DNA of 64,000 nt from Mycobacterium sp. MBM (GCA_021648845.1 JAKJHY010000004.1:124001-188000), one strand, 5' to 3'; shown: positions 54,701 through 63,477, counted from the stretch's first letter. Numbers and translations: made by a program. The notes: generated by a model from the letters alone, not told the origin.

Positions 54701-55504
54701 CTAATAGCTGTCGCGGGTGGACCCGTGGTGGGGGCCGATGTACTTCTCGGCGAGGGCTTCGGATCCGCGGGCGAGGAGGGCGACGTCGGCACCCACGAGG
54801 ACGAACGAGGCGCCGGCATCGACGTACCGGTTGGCCTGGTCCGGCACGAAGGCGTTGACCCCGACCGCCTTTCCCGCCGCCCGTGCGTCCGCGAATGCCT
54901 GCTCGACCCGTGCCACGACCTCGGGATGGGTCTGCTGACCGATCAGTCCCATGGACGCGGCCAGGTCGCTGGGTCCGACGAAGATACCGTCGATGCCGGG
55001 TGTCTCGGCGATCGCGCGGGCATTGTCGACTCCGACCGAGGTCTCGATCTGCACGAGGACCGACACGTGCTGGGCGCCGTCACGCAGGTAGTCCGGGATG
55101 CGATTCCAGCGTGCCGAGCGGGCCAGGGCACTTCCCACACCGCGGATGCCCGCGGGCGGGTACTGGGCCGCAGCGGCCACCGCACGCGCCTGCTCGGCCG
55201 TGGAGACCATGGGCACGAGAATGGTCTGTGCGCCGAGATCCAACACCTGCTTGATGATCACCGGATCACCGGTCGGCACCCGCACAACGGGCGTCACCGG
55301 GTACCCGGACACCGCATGCAGCTGAGCCACAACAGATTTCAGATCATTTGGTGCGTGTTCCATGTCGATCAGGACCCAGTCCAGACCTGAGCCTGCCATG
55401 ATCTCGGCCGATATGGCCGAGGCCATGCAGATCCACCCGCCGTACAGGGCGCGGTCGGCGCCGGCGAGTGCATCGCGCATGGTGCCTGTCAGACGAAGCG
55501 ACAT
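54701..55504 (-). CDS. hpaI: 4-hydroxy-2-oxoheptane-1,7-dioate (HpcH/HpaI) aldolase
   Basis: A 267-residue class II pyruvate aldolase. Residues known from E. coli HpaI occur at a constant offset of +5: His50, Arg75, Glu154 and Asp180 (DMEHAPND, VRVPTGD, QIETSVGV, GPSDLAASMG). The reaction is 4-hydroxy-2-oxoheptanedioate to pyruvate + succinate semialdehyde, the last carbon-carbon cleavage of the homoprotocatechuate pathway. The 5' end overlaps the hpaH 3' end by 16 nt, so the two are coupled. Confidence 0.93.
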   Translation of the reverse strand: MSLRLTGTMRDALAGADRALYGGWICMASAISAEIMAGSGLDWVLIDMEHAPNDLKSVVAQLHAVSGYPVTPVVRVPTGDPVIIKQVLDLGAQTILVPMVSTAEQARAVAAAAQYPPAGIRGVGSALARSARWNRIPDYLRDGAQHVSVLVQIETSVGVDNARAIAETPGIDGIFVGPSDLAASMGLIGQQTHPEVVARVEQAFADARAAGKAVGVNAFVPDQANRYVDAGASFVLVGADVALLARGSEALAEKYIGPHHGSTRDSY

Positions 55505-56274
55505 GAGATGGTTCCCATCGGTCCGTAGTCGGCGAGGACGGTGTCACCGGGGTGAACCCACATCGGACGGGTGAACGACCCGGCGAGCACCACCTCTCCC
55601 GCTTCCAGGCGGTCGCCGTGTGCAGCGAGCTTGTTGGCCAGCCATGCCACACCCGTGGCGGGGTGATTCAGCACCGCCGCCGCAACACCAGACTCCTCGA
55701 TCGTTTCGTTGCGATACAGCAGCGCCGAGACCCAACGCAGGTCGACCGCGCCGACCTCGACGGGATTGCCCCCGTAGACGATTCCGCCCATGGCCGCGTT
55801 GTCACTGATCGTGTCGACGATGGTTCGTCCCGCCATCTCGATACGCGAGCTCAGGATCTCCAAAGCCGGCACGACGTACTCCGTGGCGCGTAGCACGTCG
55901 AAGATCGTGGCGTTGGGGCCGTCGATCGCGGACTTCAGCACGAACGCCAGCTCCACCTCGATACGCACGTTCGAGAAGCGGTCGTGCTCGATCACCGAGC
56001 CGTTGCCGAACACCATGTCGTCAAAGATGGCGCCGTAGTCTGGCTCGGTGATCCCGGTCGCGGCCTGCATCACTTTGCTGGTCAGGCCGATCTTGCGGCC
56101 GACCAGTCGGCGTCCCGCTGCCAACCCACGCCGGCGCCACTCGTTCTGCACGGCATAGGAATCCTCGACGGTCATCCCCGGATACCGCTGGGTCAACAGT
56201 GGCACCATGACACGGTCGCGCTCTGCGCCGGCCAACTCGTCGGCGATCGCGACGATCGTCTCTTGGTCGAGCAT
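55489..56274 (-). CDS. hpaH: 2-oxo-hept-4-ene-1,7-dioate hydratase
   Basis: A 261-residue FAH-superfamily hydratase like HpaH/MhpD. Typical elements are [40 protein letters not shown], the metal-binding [10 protein letters not shown] (Glu-x-Glu near 106-108) and the C-terminal [18 protein letters not shown]. It hydrates 2-oxohept-4-enedioate to 4-hydroxy-2-oxoheptanedioate, the HpaI substrate. AGGAG precedes the ATG. The order hpaD-hpaH-hpaI follows the pathway. Confidence 0.92.
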   Translation of the reverse strand: MLDQETIVAIADELAGAERDRVMVPLLTQRYPGMTVEDSYAVQNEWRRRGLAAGRRLVGRKIGLTSKVMQAATGITEPDYGAIFDDMVFGNGSVIEHDRFSNVRIEVELAFVLKSAIDGPNATIFDVLRATEYVVPALEILSSRIEMAGRTIVDTISDNAAMGGIVYGGNPVEVGAVDLRWVSALLYRNETIEESGVAAAVLNHPATGVAWLANKLAAHGDRLEAGEVVLAGSFTRPMWVHPGDTVLADYGPMGTISCRFV

Positions 56275-56315
56275 CGGTTCTCCTGAAAATCTTCAGTGCT
56301 TACGACTGGGCCTGG

Positions 56316-57458
56316 CTACAACTGGGCGCCGAGCTTGTACTCGCCCTTCTTCCAGTCGGGCATGTCCTCGTCGGGAGTGCGGGTGTAGGAGAAGCCGTCG
56401 GCCCCGATGGTGACATCCATTTCCCGCGCGTCGGTGCGCGCCCGCACGGGCTGGGGGTTGCCGTCGAGGTCGAGCACCAGTGACGCGTCGGTGTACCAGC
56501 TGGGCACCACCGGGGTGCCCCACCAGTCGCGGCGCTGGTTGTCGTGCACGTCCCAGGTGACGACCGGGTTGTCGGGGTCACCGGTGTAGTAGTCCTGGGT
56601 GTAGATCTCCACGCGGTGACCATCGGGGTCGCGCAGATAGAGGTAGAACGCGTTGGACACCCCATGGCGCCCGGGGCCGCGCTCGATGCGATCGGACATC
56701 CGCAACGCGCCCAACTTGTCGCAGATGGCGATGATGTTGTGCTTCTCGTGGGTGGCGAACGCCACATGATGCATACGGGGTCCGTCGCCGCCGGTCATGG
56801 CGGTGTCGTGCACGGTGGACTTGCGCCGCATCCATGCGGCGTACACGATGCCTTCGTCGTCCTGGATGTCCTCGGTCACCCGGAAACCCAGATCCTCCAT
56901 GTAGGCAACGGCTTTCGGGACGTCTGGTGTCACCTGATTGAAGTGGTCCAGACGGACCAGGGCGCCCGGTGTGTACAGGTCATAGCGCCACGCGAGTCGC
57001 TCGACATGGTCTACGTCGTAGAAGAACTCGTAGGGGAAGCCGAGCGGATCCTCCACCCGCACCGAGTCGCCGATGCCCTTGTTGAACCCCTCGGCTCGGC
57101 GTTCGACTCGGCAGCCGAGTTCGGTGTAGAAGGCGACCGCCTTGTCGAGGTCCTGCGGCGTGCGGACCCGGTAGGAGAACGCGGCCACTCCCGCCACCGG
57201 CCCTTGCCGCAGCACGAGGTTGTGGTGGATGAACTCCTCGAGGCTGCGCAGGTAGACGGCGTCGTCGTCCTCTTCGGTGACGTGCAGGTCGAGGACGTTG
57301 ACGTAGAAGTCCCGCGAGCGGGCGAGGTCGGTGACGACGAGTTCCATGTACGCACAACGTAAAACGTCGGGCGGGGGAGAGGTGGGTGTCGCGATGCGGT
57401 TGCGGGCGGTGATGGGGCTATCGGCGGTGACGACCGGCCCGGGGTTCGTGGTGTTCAT
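56316..57458 (-). CDS. hpaD: 3,4-dihydroxyphenylacetate (homoprotocatechuate) 2,3-dioxygenase
   Basis: A 380-residue extradiol dioxygenase of the vicinal-oxygen-chelate type. The residues described for Brevibacterium fuscum HPCD recur at a constant offset of +17: metal ligands His172, His231, Glu284; second-sphere Asn174, Trp209, His217, Arg260, His265, Tyr274, Arg310. The complete active site is therefore kept. It opens the ring of homoprotocatechuate to 5-carboxymethyl-2-hydroxymuconate semialdehyde with O2; the metal is Fe(II) or Mn(II). The ATG at 57458 has GAGGAG 8 nt upstream; a GTG at 57467 is less likely. The N-terminus is ~17 residues longer than the B. fuscum enzyme. Confidence 0.95.
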   Translation of the reverse strand: MNTTNPGPVVTADSPITARNRIATPTSPPPDVLRCAYMELVVTDLARSRDFYVNVLDLHVTEEDDDAVYLRSLEEFIHHNLVLRQGPVAGVAAFSYRVRTPQDLDKAVAFYTELGCRVERRAEGFNKGIGDSVRVEDPLGFPYEFFYDVDHVERLAWRYDLYTPGALVRLDHFNQVTPDVPKAVAYMEDLGFRVTEDIQDDEGIVYAAWMRRKSTVHDTAMTGGDGPRMHHVAFATHEKHNIIAICDKLGALRMSDRIERGPGRHGVSNAFYLYLRDPDGHRVEIYTQDYYTGDPDNPVVTWDVHDNQRRDWWGTPVVPSWYTDASLVLDLDGNPQPVRARTDAREMDVTIGADGFSYTRTPDEDMPDWKKGEYKLGAQL

Positions 57459-57532
57459 GGTGTGCACTCCTCGATGGTGTTGCGTGATGGGGATGATGGC
57501 GCCTATCGCGGCTGTCTGCGCAGACCTAGGAC

Positions 57533-59050
57533 CTAGGCCTTGCCGAAGGTCGGGTTGTGTACCTTGCCCAGCGTGATGTGGACTGCCTGCTGATCGGTGT
57601 AGAAGTCGATCGACCGGTAGCCGCCCTCGTGTCCGAGACCCGAGGCCTTCACGCCGCCGAACGGTGTCCGCAGGTCACGCACGTTGTTGGAGTTCAGCCA
57701 GACCATGCCGGCCTCGATCGACTGGGCGAAGTTGTGTGCGCGCTTCAGATCGTTGGTCCAGACGTAGGCGGCCAGGCCGTAACGCACACCGTTGGCCAGA
57801 GCAAGTGCTTCCTCGTCGGTCTCGAACGGGGTGATGGCCACGACGGGGCCGAAGATCTCCTCTTGGAAGATCCGAGCGTCGGGCGCAACATCGGCGAAAA
57901 CTGTTGGGGTGATGAAGTTCCCGTCCGGGAAGCCGTCGGGTCGCCCGCCGCCGGCGACCAGGCGGCCCTCCGACTTGCCGATCTCGACGTAGCTCATCAC
58001 CTTGGCGTAGTGCTCGGGGTGTACCAGCGCGCCGACCTCGGTTTTGGGGTCGTGCGGGTAGCCGACCACGACCCGCTGGGCTTGCGCCGCGTATCGCGTC
58101 ACGAACTCGTCGTACACGGATCGTTCAACCAGGATGCGACTTCCGGCGGTGCACCGTTCGCCGTTGAGTGAGAAGACCCCGAAGATGGTGGCGTCGATGG
58201 CGGCGTCGAGATCAGCATCGGCGAATACGATCGCGGGGCTCTTACCACCCAGTTCCATGGACAGGCCCTTGAGGAAGGGTGCCGCGTTGGCGAAGATCAA
58301 CTGCCCGGTACGGCTTTCACCGGTAAACGAGATCAGTGGTACGTCAGGGTGTTTCACCAGTGCATCGCCGGCGTCCTCACCCAGTCCGTTGACGAGGTTG
58401 AAGACGCCTTCGGGCAGGCCGGCCTCTTCGAAGATGCCCGCCCACAGCGACGCCGACAGCGGAGTGAACTCCGCGGGCTTGAGCACCACGGTGTTGCCCG
58501 TCGCCAGCGCGGGCCCCAACTTCCAGGACTCGAGCATGAAAGGGGTGTTCCACGGCGTGATCAAACCCGCGACCCCGATGGGTTTACGGTTGACGTAGTT
58601 GATCTGACGACCGGGCACCTTGTAGGTGTCGTCGGCCTGAGCGACGATCAGATCGGCGAAGAAGCGGAAGTTCTCCGCGGCGCGACGGGCTTGACCGAGG
58701 GCCTGGGTGATGGGCAGGCCGGAGTCGAAGGACTCAAGTTCGGCGAGCCGAGCATCGCGTGATTCGACGATATCGGCGATGCGGTGCAGGACACGGGAAC
58801 GTTCGCGCGGCACCATCTTCGGCCATGGTCCCTCGACGAAGGCGATCCTCGCCGCGGCGACGGCGCGGTCGATATCGGCCTTCTTGCCGGCGGCAGCCTG
58901 GACGTAGGTCTCGTTGGAGACCGGATCGAGAACATCGAACGTATCGCCGTCGAGGGAGTCGACGAACGTGCCGCCGATGTAATGCTGCAGATGGTCAGGC
59001 AGGTTCGCGGGTACGTGGCGGGCTGCGGTGGAGGTCACGGTGTCGGTCAT
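57533..59050 (-). CDS. hpaE: 5-carboxymethyl-2-hydroxymuconate-6-semialdehyde dehydrogenase
   Basis: A 505-residue ALDH with Asn168 (TPWNTP), Glu266 (MELGGKSP) and Cys300 (NGERCTAGSR); this NGERCTAGSR and the KASGLGHEGGYRSIDFYTDQQ end are typical of HpaE. It oxidises the ring-cleavage semialdehyde to 5-carboxymethyl-2-hydroxymuconate with NAD. The ATG at 59050 has AGGAAG upstream; the open frame extends to 59215 across the gntR 3' end and is not used. It lies 19 nt after gntR and 74 nt before hpaD. Confidence 0.94.
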   Translation of the reverse strand: MTDTVTSTAARHVPANLPDHLQHYIGGTFVDSLDGDTFDVLDPVSNETYVQAAAGKKADIDRAVAAARIAFVEGPWPKMVPRERSRVLHRIADIVESRDARLAELESFDSGLPITQALGQARRAAENFRFFADLIVAQADDTYKVPGRQINYVNRKPIGVAGLITPWNTPFMLESWKLGPALATGNTVVLKPAEFTPLSASLWAGIFEEAGLPEGVFNLVNGLGEDAGDALVKHPDVPLISFTGESRTGQLIFANAAPFLKGLSMELGGKSPAIVFADADLDAAIDATIFGVFSLNGERCTAGSRILVERSVYDEFVTRYAAQAQRVVVGYPHDPKTEVGALVHPEHYAKVMSYVEIGKSEGRLVAGGGRPDGFPDGNFITPTVFADVAPDARIFQEEIFGPVVAITPFETDEEALALANGVRYGLAAYVWTNDLKRAHNFAQSIEAGMVWLNSNNVRDLRTPFGGVKASGLGHEGGYRSIDFYTDQQAVHITLGKVHNPTFGKA

Positions 59051-59069
59051 CTTTACTTCCTGTTCGTGG

Positions 59070-59750
59070 TCAGGCCGGGAGGCCGAAGCTTTCGCCGGGG
59101 TGTTCGTGAGCCATGTAGGCGTCGAGGGTGGCGGTACGGTGCCGGCGCGCGGCGTTCTCGATCTCTGCCAACGGGGCGCCGGCCTCGATGAGATCGACGA
59201 TCGCGTCGTGCTCACAGACGGATTCGTGTGCCCGCCCGGGGACGAACGAGAACGTCGACGAGCGAAGGTGGCCCAAGCGTGCCCACTCTGCCCGCACCAG
59301 GGCGACCATCCGGGCGTTGACGCACTTGGTGAACAGCGCAGCGTGGAATTGCTGGTTGAGCGTGGTGAACAGCACGGGGTCGAAATGATCGAGTGTGGCC
59401 ACCATCTGCTGGTTGATCGCGCGGGCCTGTCGCAGATCGTCGGCGCTGAGGCGGCGGGCGGCCAGAGCCGTGGTTGCGCCTTCCAGGACGCTGAGGGCCA
59501 ACATGCTGTCGCGGTACTGGGCTTCGTCGACCATCGCGACCTGGGCGCCCACGTTGTGCTCGAACGTCACGAATCCCTCGGCCTCGAGCTGGCGAATGGC
59601 TTCGCGCACGGGTACGACGCTCATGCCGAGTTCCTTGGCGATCGCGCCGAGGACCAACCGGTAGCCGGCGGTGTATTCGTTGCGTGCGATGCGCTCCTTG
59701 ATCCATTGGTACGCCTGTTGCGACTTGCTTTGCCGCGCGGAGCTGTTCAT
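59070..59750 (-). CDS. GntR family (FadR subfamily) regulator of the hpa operon
   Basis: A 226-residue GntR protein: winged helix at about 10-70 (AYQWIKERIARNEYTAGYRLVLGAIAKELGMSVVPVREAIRQLEAEGFV), then an all-helical FCD-type effector domain with metal-binding His residues expected (FHAALFTKC, HDAIVDLIEAG, HRTATLDAY). The ATG overlaps the stop of the FAH-RraA gene (ATGA), so the regulator is translated with the enzyme, unusual for a GntR. It likely binds the AT-rich divergent promoter upstream of that gene, with a pathway acid as ligand (inference). Confidence 0.9.
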   Translation of the reverse strand: MNSSARQSKSQQAYQWIKERIARNEYTAGYRLVLGAIAKELGMSVVPVREAIRQLEAEGFVTFEHNVGAQVAMVDEAQYRDSMLALSVLEGATTALAARRLSADDLRQARAINQQMVATLDHFDPVLFTTLNQQFHAALFTKCVNARMVALVRAEWARLGHLRSSTFSFVPGRAHESVCEHDAIVDLIEAGAPLAEIENAARRHRTATLDAYMAHEHPGESFGLPA

Positions 59751-61249
59751 CGATTCTTGCGCCACGTGGTGAACCTCTGCTTCCATTCGGCGTTGGGTGG
59801 GAAGAGTCCGTCGATGGGATGTCCGGAGGCGACTTGCTCGGCCACCCAACCGTCCTGAATTTCCTGTTCGAGGGCCGCGTCGGCGACCTCTTCGGCCATC
59901 GTGGGCGGGATGACGATGACGCCGTCGGCGTCCCCGACGATGACATCGCCGGGCTGCACGGTGGCCCCGCCGCAGGCGATGGTCAGGTCGAAGTCCCAGG
60001 GGACGTGCCGTCGTCCCAGCACTGCGGGATGGGGGCCGGCGGCGAACACCGGCAAGCCGATGGCCACGACGGCGTCGTGGTCGCGCACCCCGCCGTCGGT
60101 GACGACACCCGCGGCGCCACGCGCTTTCGCGCGCAGCGCCAGGATGTCCCCCAGCGTGCCCGAGCCGGTTTCGCCACGTGCCTCGATGACGATGACCTCG
60201 CCCGAATCGACGGTGTCGAAGGCCTGTTTCTGGGCGTTGTAGCCGCCACCGTGGGAGGCGAACAGGTCTTCGCGGTTGGGTACGAAGCGCAGCGTCCGCG
60301 CGGTACCGACCAGCTTGGTGCCGGGCGTGAGGGCAGAAACCCCGTCGATCGATACGTTGTTCAGTCCGCGTTTACGCAATTGCTGCGACAGCCCGGCGAC
60401 CGGCACGGCGAGCAGCTTGCGACGCAGGTCATCGCTGAGCGTCGTGCTAGCACCGGCGATGTCGGGGGCCAGCCCGGCGGCTTCCCGTGACCCCCATGCC
60501 TCGGCGCGTTGGGTGTCATCGATGCCGGGCCCGGAGCCCAGCTGGGGATCGAAGCCATCGTCGCCTTCGACGACGGTGGTGATCAGCCGCCCCGAGGAGG
60601 GTGCCCCCGGCGTCGACGGTGCGTCGACTTCGACCTCGACCACATCGCCGGGGCCGACCACCGAAGAGCCCGCCGGCGTCCCGATCAGGATGACGTCCCC
60701 GGGTTCGAGCGTGAAATGCTGCGACAGATCGGAAATCAGCTGCGCGCAGGGGAACAGCAGTCGGTCGGAACTGTCCTGCTGTACCAATTCGCCGTTGACC
60801 CAGGTCCGTACACGCAGCGCGGTCGGGTCGACCGTGCGGGCGTCGATGAGTTCGGGCCCCAGCGGGGTATATCCGTCGCGTCCCTTGGACCGGACATTGG
60901 AACCCTTGTCGTTGGCGCGGAGGTCGTAGAGACCGAAGTCGTTTGCGGCGGTGACCGCGCGGACGTGGTTCCAGGCGTCGGCCATCGGTACCTGGCGCGC
61001 GGCGGTGCCGATCACCAGAGCGATTTCACCCTCGAAGGCCAGCAACTCGGTGGCCCGGGGGCGTTGCACGGTGCCACCGCTGTGCCCGACCGAACTGGAC
61101 GGCTTGAGGAAGTACGACGGATGGGCCGGATGGCGCCCACGCTGCTCGGCGCGGGAGATGAAGTTCAGGTGGACGGCAATGATCTTGCCGGGTCGAAGTG
61201 CGGCTGCTGTTGGCGAGGACTCGGTGGCGACGCTGCCGTCGGTATTCAT
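59747..61249 (-). CDS. Fusion of FAH-family isomerase/decarboxylase (HpaG-like) and RraA-like aldolase domain
   Basis: A 500-residue two-domain protein. Residues about 20-225 form a fumarylacetoacetate-hydrolase-family domain (YFLKPSSSVG, metal-binding Glu73/Glu75 in FEGEIALVIG, Asp104 in AANDFGLYD, and LEPGDVILIGTPAG). A ~45-residue polar linker follows. Residues about 275-475 form an RraA/HMG-aldolase-like domain with GVVTDGGVRDHD (Arg389, Asp390) and VGDADGVIVIPP. In E. coli HpaG two FAH domains perform decarboxylation and isomerisation of the HpaE product; here the second is an RraA domain. The ATG at 61249 has AAAGGAG 3-9 nt upstream. No frameshift is needed: one frame covers both domains. 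First gene of the minus-strand operon. Confidence 0.88.
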   Translation of the reverse strand: MNTDGSVATESSPTAAALRPGKIIAVHLNFISRAEQRGRHPAHPSYFLKPSSSVGHSGGTVQRPRATELLAFEGEIALVIGTAARQVPMADAWNHVRAVTAANDFGLYDLRANDKGSNVRSKGRDGYTPLGPELIDARTVDPTALRVRTWVNGELVQQDSSDRLLFPCAQLISDLSQHFTLEPGDVILIGTPAGSSVVGPGDVVEVEVDAPSTPGAPSSGRLITTVVEGDDGFDPQLGSGPGIDDTQRAEAWGSREAAGLAPDIAGASTTLSDDLRRKLLAVPVAGLSQQLRKRGLNNVSIDGVSALTPGTKLVGTARTLRFVPNREDLFASHGGGYNAQKQAFDTVDSGEVIVIEARGETGSGTLGDILALRAKARGAAGVVTDGGVRDHDAVVAIGLPVFAAGPHPAVLGRRHVPWDFDLTIACGGATVQPGDVIVGDADGVIVIPPTMAEEVADAALEQEIQDGWVAEQVASGHPIDGLFPPNAEWKQRFTTWRKNR

Positions 61250-61275
61250 GCGGCTCCTTTCCGACCGGTAGTTGC

Positions 61276-61295
61276 ATCGTATTCGAAATCGTATA
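61276..61295. promoter_or_regulatory. ATCGTAT direct repeats in the divergent hpa promoter
   Basis: ATCGTATT (61276-61283) and ATCGTATA (61288-61295) are spaced 12 nt apart in an AT-rich island 27-46 nt upstream of the FAH-RraA gene, with a TTCGAA palindrome between them. This is the only AT-rich part of the divergent gap and likely holds a -10 box and the GntR site. Confidence 0.45.
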
Positions 61296-61390
61296 TTATC
61301 TGTGACGTAGGTCGCAAGCCTCCAAAAAAGTGCACCACGCCATCGCGCTGCAAGCGTCGCCACTTCACATCGATCAGGAGGGATCTTTCG

Positions 61391-61564
61391 ATGAACGGAC
61401 CATCTGGCAGCGTCAGTGCCGGGTCCGGCGGGCGCCGAGAGGTTCAGCTTCGTGCGAAGCATCAGTTCGCCTGCAGCGCAGGGCAGTATGCGATCCCCAG
61501 TCCGCGAAGGCCGGACCGGGATGGCGCTCCCGCATCGGTGTCCACCACGACCAGCGAAGGCTGA
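61391..61564 (+). CDS. Possible 57-aa leader ORF in front of the hydroxylase
   Basis: An ATG at 61391 is preceded by AGGAGGGA with 7-nt spacing, the strongest Shine-Dalgarno match in this region. It opens a 57-codon frame that ends (TGA 61562-61564) 2 nt before the start of the hydroxylase, in another frame. The product is Ser/Gly/Arg-rich (MNGPSGSVSAGSGGRR at the start) with no known family, and codon bias is weak. It may be a leader peptide coupling translation, a real small protein, or chance. It lies in the otherwise gene-free 317-bp gap 61250-61566. Confidence 0.4.
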   Translation: MNGPSGSVSAGSGGRREVQLRAKHQFACSAGQYAIPSPRRPDRDGAPASVSTTTSEG

Positions 61565-61566
61565 CA

Positions 61567-63477
61567 ATGCAATTCCATCATCACGGTTACGTCTCCGGAG
61601 ACCCACGCGTGCAGCCGGCCGCCGGCGTCGGGATCGACCGTCCCGACGATCTCCCCGATCATGTCGATGTGCTCATCGTCGGCACTGGTCCGGCCGGCAT
61701 GATCGCCGCCGCCCAACTGTCGCAATTTGCCGGTATCACCACGCGCATCGTCGAACGGCGGCCGGGGCGATTGGCGATCGGGCAGGCCGACGGGATTCAG
61801 GCTCGCAGTGTCGAAACATTCCAAGCCTTCGGCTTCGCGGATCGAATCATCGCCGAGGCCTACCGAATCACCGAAATGGCCTTCTGGAAGCCGGATCCGA
61901 ATGACCCGTCACGGATCGTCCGTACGGCGCGAGCCGAAGACGATCCACGCGGGATCAGTGAATTCCCCCACCTGATCGTCAACCAGGCACGCGTGCTCGA
62001 CTACTTCGCCGAGGTGATGGCGAACTCCCCCACTCGGATGCGGCCCGACTACGGGCTGGAGTTCCGCAGCCTTCACGTGGGCGAGGACGTCGAGTATCCG
62101 GTGCGTGTCACCTTGGCCCACACCTCGGGTGAGCGTCAAGGCGAGCTGCGCACTGTAAAGGCCAAGTACGTCATCGGCGCCGACGGCGCCCGCAGCGCTG
62201 TACGCGATTCCATCGGCTGTACACCCAAAGGCGACAAAGCGTTTCACGCATGGGGCGTGATGGATGCCCTCGCCGTGACCGACTTCCCCGATATCCGTAC
62301 CAAGTGCGCCATACAGTCCGGCGCCGGGGGCAGCATTCTGCTCATCCCCCGTGAAGGCGGATTCCTGTTCCGAATGTATGTCGACCTGGGTGAGGTACCC
62401 GAAGACGACAACGGCAACATCCGCAACACCAGCATCGAACAAATCGTTGCCCAGGCCAACGAGATCCTGCACCCGTATACCCTCGATGTCCGAAACGTCG
62501 CCTGGCACAGCGTGTACGAGGTCGGACACCGAGTGACCGACCGATTCGATGATGTCCCGCCCGACGAGGTCGGCGTGCGATCGCCGCGCGTCTTCATCAC
62601 CGGCGACGCGTGCCACACCCACAGCGCCAAAGCGGGTCAGGGCATGAACGTCTCCATGCAGGACGGGTTCAACCTCGCCTGGAAACTGGCCCATGTGCTG
62701 GAAGGGCGCAGCCCCGAAACGCTGCTCGCCACCTACAGCAGCGAGCGTCAAGTGATCGCGCAGAACCTCATCGACTTCGACAAGCAGTGGTCGCATATGA
62801 TGGCCAAGCGGCCCGAAGACTTCGAATCGCCCTCCGAACTGGAGGACTTCTACGTCAAGACCGCCGAATTCCCGGCCGGTTTCATGACGCAGTACACGCC
62901 GTCGATGATCATCGCAGAGGCTACCCACCAGCAGCTCGCGGCGGGATTTCCCATCGGTAAGCGATTCAAGTCGGCGCCGGTAGTACGTGTCGCCGATGGC
63001 AACCCGGTCCATCTAGGGCACCATCACCGCGCCGATGGACGCTGGCGCATCTATGCTTTCGCCGCGCCGCGGGGAACCGCTGCGTTCGACGAGTGGGCGG
63101 ACTGGCTGGTCAATGCGCCGGAGTCGCCGGTGCTCGCCCACACGCCGAAGGACTCCGACATCGACAGCGTGTTCGACGTCAAGGTGATCTACCAGCGGGA
63201 TCACACGCAGGTTGACCTTGCGGCCGTGCCAACCGCGTTCCTTCCCAGGGTCGGCCCGTTGCACCTCGTCGACTACGAAAAGATCTATGCCGCCCAACCG
63301 GGAGCCGACATCTTCGAGGCACGCGAAATCGACCGCGGCGGCGCCGTGGTCGTCGTCCGGCCGGACCAGTATGTCGCGCATGTGCTCCCGCTGACCGCGA
63401 AAGCCGAACTGGCCGAGTTCTTCGCCGACGTCTTCATTCCTCAGCACACCACATACTCGTCAAAGGAGCCTGCATGA
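61567..63477 (+). CDS. MobA-like single-component FAD aromatic hydroxylase
   Basis: A 636-residue class A flavoprotein monooxygenase of the phenol 2-monooxygenase / 3-hydroxybenzoate 4-hydroxylase type. GTGPAG lies at 39-44, the DG motif IGADGARSAVRD near 200 and the GD motif FITGDACHTHSAKAGQGMN near 340, followed by a C-terminal thioredoxin-like domain (about 470-630) typical of this subgroup. GAAGG is 6 nt before the ATG. It is divergent from the hpa operon and overlaps the downstream semialdehyde dehydrogenase start (ATGA). No HpaB/HpaC pair is in the window, so this enzyme may form homoprotocatechuate from 3- or 4-hydroxyphenylacetate (inference). Confidence 0.87.
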   Translation: MQFHHHGYVSGDPRVQPAAGVGIDRPDDLPDHVDVLIVGTGPAGMIAAAQLSQFAGITTRIVERRPGRLAIGQADGIQARSVETFQAFGFADRIIAEAYRITEMAFWKPDPNDPSRIVRTARAEDDPRGISEFPHLIVNQARVLDYFAEVMANSPTRMRPDYGLEFRSLHVGEDVEYPVRVTLAHTSGERQGELRTVKAKYVIGADGARSAVRDSIGCTPKGDKAFHAWGVMDALAVTDFPDIRTKCAIQSGAGGSILLIPREGGFLFRMYVDLGEVPEDDNGNIRNTSIEQIVAQANEILHPYTLDVRNVAWHSVYEVGHRVTDRFDDVPPDEVGVRSPRVFITGDACHTHSAKAGQGMNVSMQDGFNLAWKLAHVLEGRSPETLLATYSSERQVIAQNLIDFDKQWSHMMAKRPEDFESPSELEDFYVKTAEFPAGFMTQYTPSMIIAEATHQQLAAGFPIGKRFKSAPVVRVADGNPVHLGHHHRADGRWRIYAFAAPRGTAAFDEWADWLVNAPESPVLAHTPKDSDIDSVFDVKVIYQRDHTQVDLAAVPTAFLPRVGPLHLVDYEKIYAAQPGADIFEAREIDRGGAVVVVRPDQYVAHVLPLTAKAELAEFFADVFIPQHTTYSSKEPA

